From assembly GCF_026210795.1 (NCBI RefSeq), contig NC_089446.1:4059001-4123000 (forward strand): DNA of 64,000 bases. The letters are read 5' to 3'. This document shows positions 49,490-60,158 of the stretch, piece after piece (position 1 is the first letter of the stretch; the number at the start of each line of letters is the position of its first letter). The notes beneath the pieces are model-generated. The model was given only the letters and a program-made list of their open reading frames with translations, was not told the origin of the DNA and did not search any database. A program made the translations under genes and the position numbers. Source of the stretch: Rhizophagus irregularis. Taxonomy: Eukaryota > Glomeromycota > Glomeromycetes > Glomerales > Glomeraceae.

Positions 49490-50655
49490 ATGAGTTATAA
49501 TTCTGAAAAATCTCCGCTTATACACTTCCTTGTAGTATTAGCACTACTTCTAGTTTTGGCTTTACTTATCACGCCAGTTTTTTGGTCTTTCATTGCAATC
49601 ATCCACATTTTTGTTTCGATCCTTCAGCTTATAGCTAAGTTCTGTACGTCGTCTGTTGGAATATTATCGCTTATTGCAAAACGTGCTCTTAAAGCTGGCT
49701 CATCCTGTGCAAATACTAATGGCTATCGTGATGTTGTGAGAAATATAAATGGAGTACAAATACATTTAGTCCTCACAATTGGTGTTGGCTTCGGTGCGCA
49801 CAGATTCTACAATCTAGTTGAAGAACGGTACGTGTTGATATTTGTAGAAGTTTTTACTTCGAATTTTGAAATGACATAAATAACATGTAAAAATACTTAG
49901 CATTCAAATATTAAATTTAATAATAATAATCATAGTCCAAAATTCCGTCTTCAATTATATATACCCGATGAACCAGAAATCATGCCAAGAAAAGAACAAT
50001 CCGGGATGAGATTGAGTAAGTGAGAATAGAATTGAATTAATCATATAAGTGTTTCATTTAAAATATGTTTACTAATAAATTTTTTGGTCCTTATTATGAA
50101 TGATAAAGAGACGCAATCTCTACCCATTTATATTAGGTATAGACCACATGTGCCATCACCACTCGGACCTAATTATATCGTAGAATGGAAAGAATTAATA
50201 GATTTTTATCTTTCTAAAAGATACGCCTCGGGAATTTCAAATGGAACAAGATTGTCTACAACAGTAAGTCTTCGTTGATGATTTGTGAATTCTATTATTT
50301 TTTTCCTAAATTCTAATAATAGTGATGACATGTAGAAAGAAATTAGTGAATTAATCGTTCGATCTAACAAGAATACACGTGGCTTTAGCGAAAAGAGAGT
50401 TGACATCCACAATGTAAAGGAATTTGATTCGTAAGTTATAATTTGATAAGATTTCTATTATTTTAATCGACTTATTTAATCGATTTATTTTTTTTTAGTA
50501 TCGAGATTCCTGGAGTAAACCCTTGGATCAATGAGACAAGAAATAAGGTGGTTCAACAAAAGAGAAACAATTTAAGCCCCCAGGAGACTTTAAATGCGGC
50601 TCGCGCACAACTTAAGCTTCTATTAAGAAGTCACAAGAAGCGATGCAACTGTTAA
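49490..50655 (+). CDS. Unknown membrane protein, 274 aa
   Basis: There are five exons: 49490-49827, 49936-50015, 50109-50263, 50336-50430 and 50499-50655. Phases close. Residues about 10-55 hold one long or two close hydrophobic helices (LVVLALLLVLALLITPVFW and IAIIHIFVSILQLIAKF). A soluble part follows with GYRDVVRNINGVQIHLVLTIGVGFGAHRFYNL, then IRYRPHVPSPLGPNYIVEWK and a basic Cys-containing tail (HKKRCNC). I do not recognise the family. An upstream ATG at 49474 opens a short frame that overlaps the start and ends at 49500, which could lower translation. The acceptor of exon 3 (GATAAAG) has a poor pyrimidine tract and is the least certain join. Confidence 0.7.
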
Positions 50656-51030
50656 ACATAAATTTTCTCTGTTTATATATTTCGGAAAAAAAAATTATTT
50701 TCTCCGCAGAATATAATCTTGATAATTTAGAATAATATAGAATAGAATTTAGAATTCCCTTATAAATAAGAGTTGTTCTAGAGCTATATCTTTAAGGATT
50801 ATATCTTAAAAGTAGTTTATATTAATCATTAATCTTAATTCTTTATTACAATAGAGAGAAAAGTAATTAGTAATTTAATTAGATAATATTATAATATCAC
50901 GGGTAAAAACTTAGAGAAATTAAAAGTTTGAAAATAATACAAATTTCTAATAAGTAATTATATACTAGTATAAATTCCTAGTTCTTTTTCTATTATGGAT
51001 TATAATTGTACAAAAAACTTTTTTTTTCTC
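50656..51030. other. AT-rich 3' region of the 274-aa gene
   Basis: Nothing is recognised. The word GAATATAATC/GAATAATATAG recurs, but no clear array forms. Confidence 0.35.
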
Positions 51031-51090
51031 TGTTTGCAGGTTCCGGGATGGAGGAAAAAAAAATCTCAATTTTTTTTCTCCATCTGCAGG
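51031..51090 (+). repeat. Two isolated intron-acceptor-like units
   Basis: TTTCTCTGTTTGCAG|GTTCCGGG is followed after 48 nt by TTTCTCCATCTGCAG|GTCCGAG. Both are pyrimidine tracts ending in CAG with related downstream words. They look like a remnant or seed of the same kind of repeat as array B, 0.9 kb further on. Confidence 0.4.
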
Positions 51091-51940
51091 TCCGAGTACA
51101 TGACAATTACCATTATCAATGATATAATGAATTCTCGACTTACCGAACTTTTTTTAGAAACCGGTTCCATATTATTCAAAAAGAGAATGTAGGATTGCTA
51201 ATATTTCTCGATCAGTTTTTCGTCCGGGATCCGAACTTGATAAATGCGCAGTATCATTCAAAAAACAACGTCACGGGAACAAGTAATAACTTCCCACATA
51301 TACGCAAGCTTTTGCGTGTATTAATAATAAGAGTATCCGTGATCTGATTTTCGTGATGAATTATAATAACGTAATTTCCCCAAAGATTTATTCCAAAAAT
51401 CGATCCTTAAACCCTATAAAAAATCTGATCCGTGTTTTATCTTTCCATGTTAATATTTCCGTGAATGTATCATTTTAATGGAATTTATAGCCATAAATCA
51501 TGGAAATTTTCATCTCGCTAATATCATTTTCACGGAATTTTTATGGAAGACACGGAGAAATAACGGAAATATTCGGATAAAAATTTTTTATAGGGAAACC
51601 CACTAAACCCACTACAAATCATATAAAAAGGTGAGGCATTATTTAGCGAATCCATTTATCCGCCTTGTACAAATAAAACAAAAAGCGAAACATTCAAACT
51701 TACCATTATTTACATCACATATCAACAATCGAATAAACAAGTATAATCTGCAAAGTAAACATAAGGTATATTGGTTTTATAGTTCGGGTTAGCTTCTTGA
51801 AATGCCATCACAATGCAAATCGATTTCCCCGCCTATATAGATGTTCCAAAACAAAACGGACATATTACTTGCTATATATGGGCATTTCGATCTTCACCAG
51901 AAAATCTTTGACTACAAATTCCGCATTTTTTCTTTTTTTT
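51091..51940. other. Non-coding stretch before array B
   Basis: No gene is seen. ACGGAA/ACGGAAT and CGGGATCCG words recur around 51220-51600, suggesting diverged repeat sequence. Confidence 0.3.
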
Positions 51941-53345
51941 ATTTGAACAAAATGTTGACTAACGTTTCGATTTTCTTTTTTTTTTAGGGTTTTCGGATAT
52001 CTGGATGGAATTTCGAAGGTACCTCTTCGAAATTTGCATTTTTTTTTCTTTTTTTATTTGAACGAAACGTTGATTAACGTTTTGATTTTCTTTCTTTTTT
52101 AGGGTTTTGGCTTTCTGGGCGGCATTTCGAAGGTGAAACTTCGAAAAAAAATTTTTTTTTATTTTATTTTAATGAATGTTAACTAACGTTTGTTCTTAAT
52201 TTTGTAGGTCCAGAACACTAAAGTGCGGGGTTCCGATTTGGCTAAATCTTCGTATTTTCGAAACTTAATAAAAAAACATTAATTTTAATGTTTTTTATAT
52301 TTTTTTATAGGAAATTGGCTCCAAATTGGCCAATCCTATAGGTAAAGTTTCAAAGTTTCTTCTAACTTTGAAACTTTCATAAAAAACGTTTAATTTTAAC
52401 GTTTTTTATATTTTTTATAAGAAATCGACTCTGAATTGGCCAATCCTATAGGTAAAGTTTCAAAGTTCTTCTAACTTTGAAACTTTCATAAAAAATGTTT
52501 AATTTTAACGTTTTTTATATTTTTTATAGGAAATCGGCTCTGAATTGGCCAATTCTATAGGTAAAGTTTCATATTTTCAAAACTTAATAAAAAAATGTGT
52601 ATTTTAACATTTTTTAATTTGTTATTATTTTTTTTTGCAGGGAAATTGACTCCAATTTGGATGCCAGAATCCCGCAGGTAAAGTTTTGATTTTTGAAACT
52701 TTTTGACAAAACTCAATAAAAAACATTTAATTTAATGTTTTTTTATTATATTTTATTAATTTTTTTGTAGGGAAATCAGCTCCGATTTTGGTATTACAGA
52801 AAGGAGTATGTCGGGTCAGCGTGATGAGTAGAGTATGGTGACATTTGGCAGTGAGTGCTACGGAAAGGAGTATGGTCGGGTCAGGGTGATGAGTAGAGTA
52901 TGAACTCCTATGTGACAGTTTACTCAAGTGATAAATAACACGACGGGCCAAACACGTGATTTGGAGTGGGCTGAGATGCTATACATCACCTGAGTATGGT
53001 TCACACTCCACCGCCAAATGTCACCATACTCTACTCATCACCCTGACCCGACCATACTCCTTTCTGTAATAACGTTTGGCAGTGTATAACATAAGGGGTG
53101 TGAACCATACGCAGGTGATGTATAGCATCTCAGCCACTCCAAATCACGTGTTTGGCCCGTCATGTTATTTATCACTTGAGTAAACTGTCACATAGGGTTC
53201 CATACTCTACTCATCACGCTGACCCGACCATACTCCTTTCTATAGCACTCCTCCGATTTGCCATCTTACAGGTAACTTTTTGATTTTCAAAACTTGAAAC
53301 TTAAAAAAAATGTTATTTTAACGTTTTTTCTTTTTTTTTTGTAGG
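51941..53345 (+). repeat. Array B: intron-like tandem repeat (eight units, 103-130 bp period)
   Basis: Units have a T-rich tract plus AG, then a 30-31 nt core, then a GT donor-like site. Cores are 51988-52018, 52103-52132, 52311-52341, 52422-52451, 52530-52560 and 52641-52677. A weaker unit starts at 52208, and a split unit starts at 52771 and resumes at 53251. Later cores share AATTGGCCAATCCTATAG, followed by GTAAAG. In the spacer after 52341, AAAGTTTCAAAGTT and AACTTTGAAACTTT form a perfect 14-bp stem. A second stem (AAAAAACGTT / AACGTTTTTT) holds a TTTTAAC word. The first two units place the GT in the loop of a TTTCGAAG / CTTCGAAA stem. Period and core length are constant although sequence drifts. 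Confidence 0.8.
52789..53250. mobile_element. 462-bp fold-back insertion with 9-bp target duplication
   Basis: It is flanked by CTCCGATTT at 52780-52788 and 53251-53259. The inside is a compound palindrome. A 60-bp arm at about 52792-52849 is inverted at 53015-53072. A 160-bp block at about 52851-53010 is inverted at 53097-53250. Both share the terminal words AGAAAGGAGTATGGTCGGGT and GATGAGTAGAGTATGG. The 9-bp duplication and long inverted repeats suggest a Mutator-like or fold-back non-autonomous element, with one copy nested in another. It encodes nothing. Confidence 0.75.
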
Positions 53346-53404
53346 AAAATCATCTACAATTTTAGAAACGAATGGGAATTAAGGAATTTAACATATACTG
53401 GATT

Positions 53405-53620
53405 TGTTAGAAAGTTGGGATGATTTTTGGTAAAATTGCTTTAAATGTATATATAATATTTTAAATTTCAGAATAAAATTTACTGTAATTTGCAATACAA
53501 TTCAGAATAAATTTTACTATAATTCGAAATAAATTTTGCTACAAATTGGAATAAATTTTACTACAATTCAGAATAAATTTTTACTACAATTCAGAATAAA
53601 TTTTACTATAGTTGGGGACA
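53405..53620. repeat. Short tandem repeat, unit about 22-27 bp
   Basis: The unit ACAATTCAGAATAAATTTTACT recurs about six times between 53469 and 53615, with variants CAAATTGGAATAAATTTTACT and ATTCGAAATAAATTTTGCT. Confidence 0.6.
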
Positions 53621-54855
53621 TAACAAATCATCAAGTTGTTTCAAATTGAGATTTTAAAAAATCACGTGATATATATAACACTAATTTGCAATTGGTTAAA
53701 AATCAAACCATATCAGGAAATGTTTTACTTTATTAATCATCAATATTTTCAAAAATAAAATCTGGAACAAATCTTTCACAGCTTTTTTTCTTTTTTTGAC
53801 AGTGTTATGCTTGTCTCTTTAGTCGTGCCATAGGAAAAAATTCTATGATCTGCATTACCTCTCAGTCAGTCATAGTTCTGGCCTAGTAAATTATAGAATT
53901 TTGTCAATTTCTGGCCAGAATTAGATGTTTCAAATCCTACTGTTTATTAAGAAAATACCGAACTTTGCAGGCTAATAACTTTTGATTTAGATCACCAATC
54001 AGGATAATCTCAACGTCATTTTGTAGTTTAAGTTAGTAACAATTAAACTATGTTGAGTTATTTTAAATATATATATCCAAAATATTTTTATTAAATTTCT
54101 AATTTGAACAATTTTATTTAATGAATTGTTGTATCCCAAACCATATAATTTAAAAAATTTTGTCACAAATTTACCATAATTTAGAATAAATTTGGTAAAT
54201 TTATGAATATATTTTTTTAAACAATTTGGATTAAAAATACTAAGCAATTCAGATACAATTTGAATATTCTGATCGGCATCAATCAGCCTGCCAATTGGAA
54301 CTTTACCTAAATTAATAAATCGGCCATCTTTATCACCAAATTTAGCTTAAAATCAGACATCCAATTTCTAGCTGATTTGGACTATTTTGACCAGTGATAC
54401 TTTGAGAGCGTCTTGAATCTATAAAAAAAAGAATGAAAATATTAGCAAACGTTTTATTAAGTAAAATTAAAGAAAGTTTCTAACTCTCCTACTAAAATTC
54501 TCACACATTTAAAAGCTGAAAAACTAAAAAAAAAATAGTTTTGAAATTAGTTTATTAAGACAAAACAAGGAAATTAAAAACATTAAAAACTTACTGAAAT
54601 ACCATATCCAAAGAATGAAGTGTTACCTAAAAAGAAGGAAAAGTGAATGACGAAATAAAAGGGACGAAAGAAAAAGATGAAAAGCGAGAGGGAAAGGGAG
54701 ACGAAAGAGTGAGTATAAAAGGGGAAGATAAAAGAGTGATGAAGGAGTGTGTAAAAAAGTAAAGTGAGTAAAAAGGGGAGAGACGAAAGTGTAAGAAAAA
54801 TTTTATTTTATTTTATTTTATTTTATTTTTAAAATATAGACACGACTGAAGCATA
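53621..54855. other. Non-coding region with purine tract and TTTTA microsatellite
   Basis: No gene is supported. A strongly purine-rich stretch (GA/AGGG words on the plus strand) runs about 54620-54800 and is followed by a TTTTA pentanucleotide microsatellite at about 54801-54830. Confidence 0.45.
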
Positions 54856-55134
54856 CACTGGTAAAAAAATGGTCTATCCTACACATATCCTACACATATC
54901 TTACATATATCGGGTACTCAAAATGTAGAAAATCATACACAAATAATACACATATCATACACATATCGGGTACTTATATATATAGTATACCTATCATAGT
55001 CACGATATATGTATGATATATATATTAGTACCCGATATGTGTATGATATGTGTATTATTTGTGTATGATTTTCTACATTTTAAGTACCCAATATGTGTAA
55101 GATATGTGTAGGATAAATCATTTTTTTACCAGTG
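54856..55134 (+). mobile_element. 279-bp palindromic MITE, CACTG termini, copy 1
   Basis: It begins CACTGGTAAAAAAATGG and ends with the inverse, CCATTT-type sequence then CCAGTG. It is flanked by the 3-bp direct repeat ATA. Nearly the whole element is one inverted repeat made of CCTACACATAT and ATCGGGTACT words. CACTG ends and a 3-bp target duplication fit the CACTA (EnSpm) superfamily; a Harbinger-like origin is possible. It has no coding capacity and must rely on another element's transposase. Confidence 0.8.
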
Positions 55135-55243
55135 ATAATGTTACATAAGAATACTAATTATCACCTGGCTACTAATTGGTATTTAGGATTTTTTCTGCCA
55201 GTTATAAACTGGCGGATCAATTAGTATATCTAGGATGATAAAA

Positions 55244-55345
55244 AAGTTATTTACTGATCTAGTTTAGTATATAAATGGGCCATCATACTGCCATCATCCT
55301 TCAGATGATAACCTATTTATATACTACTAGATTAGTAAATAACTA
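55244..55345. repeat. Inverted repeat, about 33-bp arms
   Basis: The arm AGTTATTTACTGATCTAG at 55245 onward is the near complement of CTAGATTAGTAAATAACT ending near 55344, with both arms continuing through TATATAAAT. GCCAGTTATAAACTGGC, another palindrome, lies just upstream at about 55198. It is probably a small fold-back element next to the MITE. Confidence 0.5.
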
Positions 55346-55392
55346 ATACTTATAAACTAATAGTCTACTAAATTCTAAGCTAATGATAAAAT

Positions 55393-55614
55393 TCAACCTC
55401 TCGGGAGAAGCCTGAAGAAGTTGTCAAGTTGTCCTACCTGAAGAGATTTAAGGGACTCACGCATAATGTGGACCTCTAAATCTGCTCTTATACCAGTATC
55501 CATCTTATGGCAGGCGTAGTGCAATGGTAGTTCATTTTTATTCAAAGTTCTTAGAGACCTACCACTCATATACACTACACTAAGGCCATTCCAATAAACA
55601 ATTATGTTTAACAA
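55393..55614 (-). other. Short open frame, possible repeat-derived fragment
   Basis: 73 codons contain SLRTLNKNELPLHYACHKMD and HIMRESLKSLQVGQLDNF. The composition looks protein-like, but no family is recognised and no splice partner is clear. It lies among repeats, downstream of the Cys-rich remnant on the same strand. Confidence 0.2.
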
Positions 55615-55869
55615 GAATCTTCTCTAAAAAAAAAGAGGGGGATGGGGTCAAAAAAAAAATTACAGATTTTTTTTTACAGTATTATTGAGCGTAAAAATTG
55701 AGGGGAGGAGTATTTATTATATTAATTTTTTTTACAATATTAAAAACTTTTAAAATAAGAGAGGATTTTATATTCTTTTTTTAAATGTAAAAAAGTAACT
55801 ATTCTTTATTTTATATTTTAGTATTATTTTCAATTATACACATTGCTTTTTTTTCATTTGAAGTTTACC

Positions 55870-56085
55870 TTTTGTAAAAAAAGTTACACCATTTTCTTGA
55901 CAAACCTCGCATAAAGGATATACTATTCTAAATCGGGATAAAACTTCTGGTGATGGGTTGATAAGATTATTCTCCTCACCACAATAGTAACAAACTTGTG
56001 AATGTTCAATTCTACATGAATAATAAGTCTACTCAATTGGTGAATCACAAGTCAAATTCATTCTAACAAACACCTTATTATATTT
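55870..56085 (-). pseudogene. C-terminal piece of a Cys-rich zinc-binding repeat-family gene
   Basis: The minus strand encodes VFVRMNLTCDSP, then an internal stop, then HSQVCYYCGEENNLINPSP and YPLCEVCQENGVTFFTKG, with paired CxxC motifs. I recall this arrangement from a very large gene family in Rhizophagus genomes. It should be the continuation of the 61139-61668 fragment, cut off from it by the 5-kb element. It is broken. Confidence 0.5.
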
Positions 56086-56591
56086 CTATAAAAACGTTTT
56101 GTTTATAAATTATACATAAAATAGTTACATAATGTTCAATGTGTTCATTATTCGCTCATAAATTAGCCATATTTTTAAAATTGCATTTTTTAAAATACTT
56201 AAAATGTCTAATAAATGTTTTGATATGTGTATAAGTAATGGAGAATTTTTACAAATATACAAAATATATCCAATAAATGTACATTTAAACAAATCATAAA
56301 ATTGTAATTTGCAATTTATATAATATTTGTACAGCATTTATATAAACTTAACGTACAAAATATGTGCAGAATAGTGTTATTAAACCAAGTAGCTGAACTA
56401 TTATAATGATCAATGAATTACTTCTCATAAGTTAGGTTCACTTATGAGGTTCTGATTATAATAATCATGTTTCATTCACAGGATCTAACCAGTGATCAGC
56501 CTAATAACACTTTCTTTACTCCCACCAATCTTTTTACAATTCTTTGATATTGTTTAATTAATATATTTTATAATATAATAATTATGTAGGA

Positions 56592-57300
56592 TTAATAATT
56601 GTCTAAATTTTCTCCAAACTCTTTATCTACTATATAATATATTCCATTAAGATTAAAAAATCCTACACAATGATCAATTGCAAAGGCATCAATAAATTCA
56701 TGCGCACCATACTTTTATGTTACAGTGAGACTTGATATCAAGTAATTTTAATGCACATGACATCTCATCTGATAGTTCTTCATCAAAGTCTAAAATTAAA
56801 ACTAATTAGAATTTTGTTTAAAAACTCTTAATTAAACAGATGAAATCATACCAGACATATTTTCTAAAGAATCTTCAGAATCAGATGATTCATTAGTTGG
56901 AGAATCCGAAGTTAATTCATTTTCAACATCAGTAAAATTACATTTGTCATCACCCCTATCAACCATATTTGTCCAATTTTCATGTATAGAAAACTATTTT
57001 CTAAATTTATGTTAATATTATTAAGAGGTTCATCAAAGTTTACATTAGCATTGTTAAGAGGCTCATCAATTGGTTGAGATGATTTGCTTTCTGAACTACT
57101 AAAGTTTACATCTAAGAGACTTAAATTTGACCATTTACAGAGCTTAAAGAAGAATCTGAAATCACTGAGGTTTTTTTTTCTTTTTTCCGATGTCTAGTTC
57201 TAGCAGATTTAGAAATTAGGAGGCCAATACCTTGTTCTGTATCTTGTTGTTTACATTTTGAACAAGTACATAATACTTTATTTGATTTTTGTGATAACAT
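56592..57300 (-). pseudogene. Remnant of a transposon-linked CxC-type protein gene
   Basis: It starts with an ATG and encodes VLCTCSKCKQQDTEQ, then SARTRHRKKEKK. This C-x-C-x2-C...R-x-H pattern resembles the N-terminus of Tnp2/Plavaka-type fungal transposase proteins. After about 60 codons the frame breaks. A Ser/Asp/Glu-rich part (SSESKSSQPIDEPLNN, DSEDSLENMSG) follows in other frames. A proper intron (56851-56790, GTATGA...TTTTAG) joins to FDEELSDEMSCALKLLDIKS. The last piece reads IDAFAIDHCVGFFNLNGIY and ends at 56592. At least two frame breaks exist, so the gene is dead as it stands. It is divergently placed to the 57679 gene, separated by 0.38 kb. Confidence 0.45.
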
Positions 57301-58711
57301 AATAAAATAAAATTTTATTAGATATAATATTGTATTTAGTTGTAAATTATTATAATTATTAATTTATAATTGATTAGTTAAATTTTGGATTATTAATAAT
57401 ATAAAATAACTTAAACTAACGAACACGATAAAAAATAGTGAAATTTGGATTATAACTAATAAAAAAAATAGTTTAAACTGATGAACGTGAATAAATAGTA
57501 AAATTTGGATTATTAATAATAAAAATAGCTTAAACTGATGAACGCAATAAAAAATAGTAAATTTTATAGATAATAAAATAGTCTATAAATAGTATATTTT
57601 TAGCCTATTTTATCTATATAAGTAATCAATTATAATCACAAAAATAAATATTCTTTTACATTTAATTTTTTAAATATAATGGCTAGACAAAAAAATACTA
57701 ATTCCAGTAGAATATAGTGAACCACATAGTTCAGGAGATAACTTGGAACTTAATAATTCTGAAGATAATAGTGATATATGAAAAACAACAGATGAAAAAG
57801 TGTTATCATCAATTTTATCTCGTATTGCTGCTTTAGAAAAAGAAAATAAAGAACTAAAAAATGAAGCAAATAAAAGAGTTGAAAAAGATAGTAAAGATAA
57901 TGATATGGCTTCTAATCAGTATTAACTAATATTGTAGGTAAGAACGTTCAAAAGAATGTAAAGAAATGTGTACTAGAAGTATCAGACCAATCAAGTTCTG
58001 AAGAATCAGATAATATAGAGGTATATAATATTCTAAATATAGTGTATTCTGTATATAACTACATATTTAAAATAAATCTATACTTTTTAATTATTATATA
58101 TCTTAAGGATGAGGAAGATATTAATGAATCTGGTCAGATCATTACTACGCCAATTCCAAAGCCACTAGTAGGAAAAGGCCAATTTGCAAATTTGCACTTA
58201 AATTTAAATTTAGAAAAAAGTGTATATGAAAGCTATAGGGTAAATACTAATAATAATACAAGTTAATAAAATTAAGTAATAAATACATAGGAATTATTAT
58301 AATTATAATAACTATATACTTCTTTTTTTTTGTATTTTCAAACTGCTTTTTATGATCTTATTGATCGTTATGCTCCAAATGAAGTTCAATATAAACACCT
58401 CGACAAAAAAATTAGAGCAGCTATTATTCGTAAATTTAAAAAGAATAATCCGCACTTCCCACCTTGCATTGGCGATTGGGCTTTAACTTATCTTATGCGC
58501 CATAAGATAAATATAAAACGTATGTATTTTATAAAGCAAAACACTCAAAAAAATTATCAAAATTTTTCTGGGTTCGAAACTCAAGCCCCTTTTAAGCTAT
58601 ACATATATATGCAATTTACTTTTTTACCTTTTACAACTTTTATTTTAATAGAATATAACCATCGCCATCAAAACAAAAAAAGTGTAAACAATAGTATTAA
58701 AATAAGAGGTA

Positions 58712-60158
58712 CAGTCCCCTCTCGATATAACGAACCCTAGGTTCCAGCTGATCAGGGCTTCGTTATAAGCAACTTCGTTAACACTATAACGAATTATTCG
58801 GTATTGTATAACGAATTCTTTGGTATAGGAATATCGGTTATACAGATCATATGACTTGTTGATCTGATTACCGATAATTTAACATTTTTTTTAATCTTTT
58901 TTTTATAGGGGTGCTTTCTAAACTTCAAAATAGATGCCTAGAATGAGAAGTAAGTGGGAACTGGGGGTTTTTTATATTAATTTCGTTTAAGAACATTTAC
59001 TGATGTTCTTTTTTTATTTTTTTATTGTAGGGAACTTCCTGGACTTCGAAATGGACGCCTGAGACGAGAAGTAAGTGGGGAACTCAATTTTTTTTATTTA
59101 AGAACATTTACTAATATTCTTTTTTTATTTTTTTATTATAGGGAACTTCCTGGACTTCGAAATGGACGCTTGAGACAAGAAGTAAGTGGGGAACTCAATT
59201 TTTTTTATTAATTTCGTTTAAGAACATTTACTAATGTTCTTTTTTTTATTTGTTTAAGGGACTTGATTCAAAGTAAGGGCTTTCTTTAAGAACTCGAAAT
59301 GGACGCTTGAGACAGTTAATGGGACAACTTTCATTTCTAATTCGTATTCGAAAGGACAGACTAATGTTCTTTTTTATTTTTTATTGTATTTTTTACGTTT
59401 TAAATGGACGTTTAAGTTGACAACTCAATTTTTTCTTTTTAATTTCCTAAGTTCTTTTTTATTTTTTTATACATACGAAGTAATGGGACAACTCAATTTT
59501 TTCTTTTAATTTCGTTTAAGAACATTTAATAATGTTCTTTTTTTATTTTTTTATTATAGGGAATGCTTCCTGAAGTGTTCTATATAAAAATGTTTATTAT
59601 AATTCCTTTTTTTTGTAGGAATGCTGTTTAACAATAACTGACTATATAATAAATAAATTATTAATGATATATTAATTTAACTAGGAGTGTCCTTACCCCT
59701 GTGATAAATATAAATTAATAACAATTCACATCGAATCCTAATACAACTGAATTAATGTAAATTAATGTAATTCTGCCTAAATATTAAATAAAATAGCCAG
59801 AATTATTAATCCTGATACGATCCTGATACAATCCTGATCCATAATTTAAATATAAAACACAGGGGTGATATTTAATGTCATAATGCATCAATATTTATTA
59901 ATAATTACATTTAATTATAAACTATAGAAATTCTTCGTTATAACTGAAAAAAAATTCGTTATAAAAAAAATCCGTTATATCGAGAGGCATTTTTATATAA
60001 GAAATTCACACTTTACTTCGTACTATGTTATACGGTAAATAAATAGTAAACTTCGTTATATCAAGGTTTTTTTCATATTTAAAATCGGTACCACACTGTA
60101 TGATCCGTTATATCGTGTTATTCGCTATATCGAGGTTCGCTGTAGAGAGGGGTGACTG
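58712..60158 (+). mobile_element. Tigger/pogo-like non-autonomous element (1447 bp)
   Basis: It is flanked by TA at 58710-58711 and 60159-60160, the target of Tc1/mariner-type elements. The left end reads CAGTCCCCTCTCGATATAAC and the right end, inverted, reads CAGTCACCCCTCTCTACAG followed by GCGAACCTCGATATAGCG. Such ends are typical of pogo/Tigger elements. Internal copies of TTCGTTATA and CGTTATATCGAG near both ends look like transposase sites. No transposase frame is present; the middle is array C. It sits at the 5' splice site of the host gene's intron. Confidence 0.75.
58870..59640 (+). repeat. Array C: intron-like tandem repeat inside the Tigger-like element
   Basis: Cores are 58909-58949 (41 nt), 59031-59070 (40 nt) and 59142-59181 (40 nt). 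Each is preceded by a T tract plus TAG and followed by GTAAGT. The core word is CTTCCTGGACTTCGAAATGG and then GACGCCTGAGACGAGAA. Spacers contain AAGAACATT and AATGTTCTT, a 9-bp stem whose loop shows TACTAAT or TACTGAT, close to the branch-point consensus TACTAAC. Weaker units follow around 59258, 59430 and 59561. The period of the clean units is 111-122 bp. Confidence 0.8.

Noticed and set aside
51941-53345. Array B as a CRISPR-like array
   Set aside because: Repeats and spacers drift together, spacers are not unique, the unit exceeds 100 bp and the host is a eukaryote.
58870-59640. Array C as exons of the surrounding coiled-coil gene
   Set aside because: The gene's phase closes from 58708 to 60223 without it, and the cores of 40-41 nt are not in a common frame. 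They lie within the bounds of a transposon.
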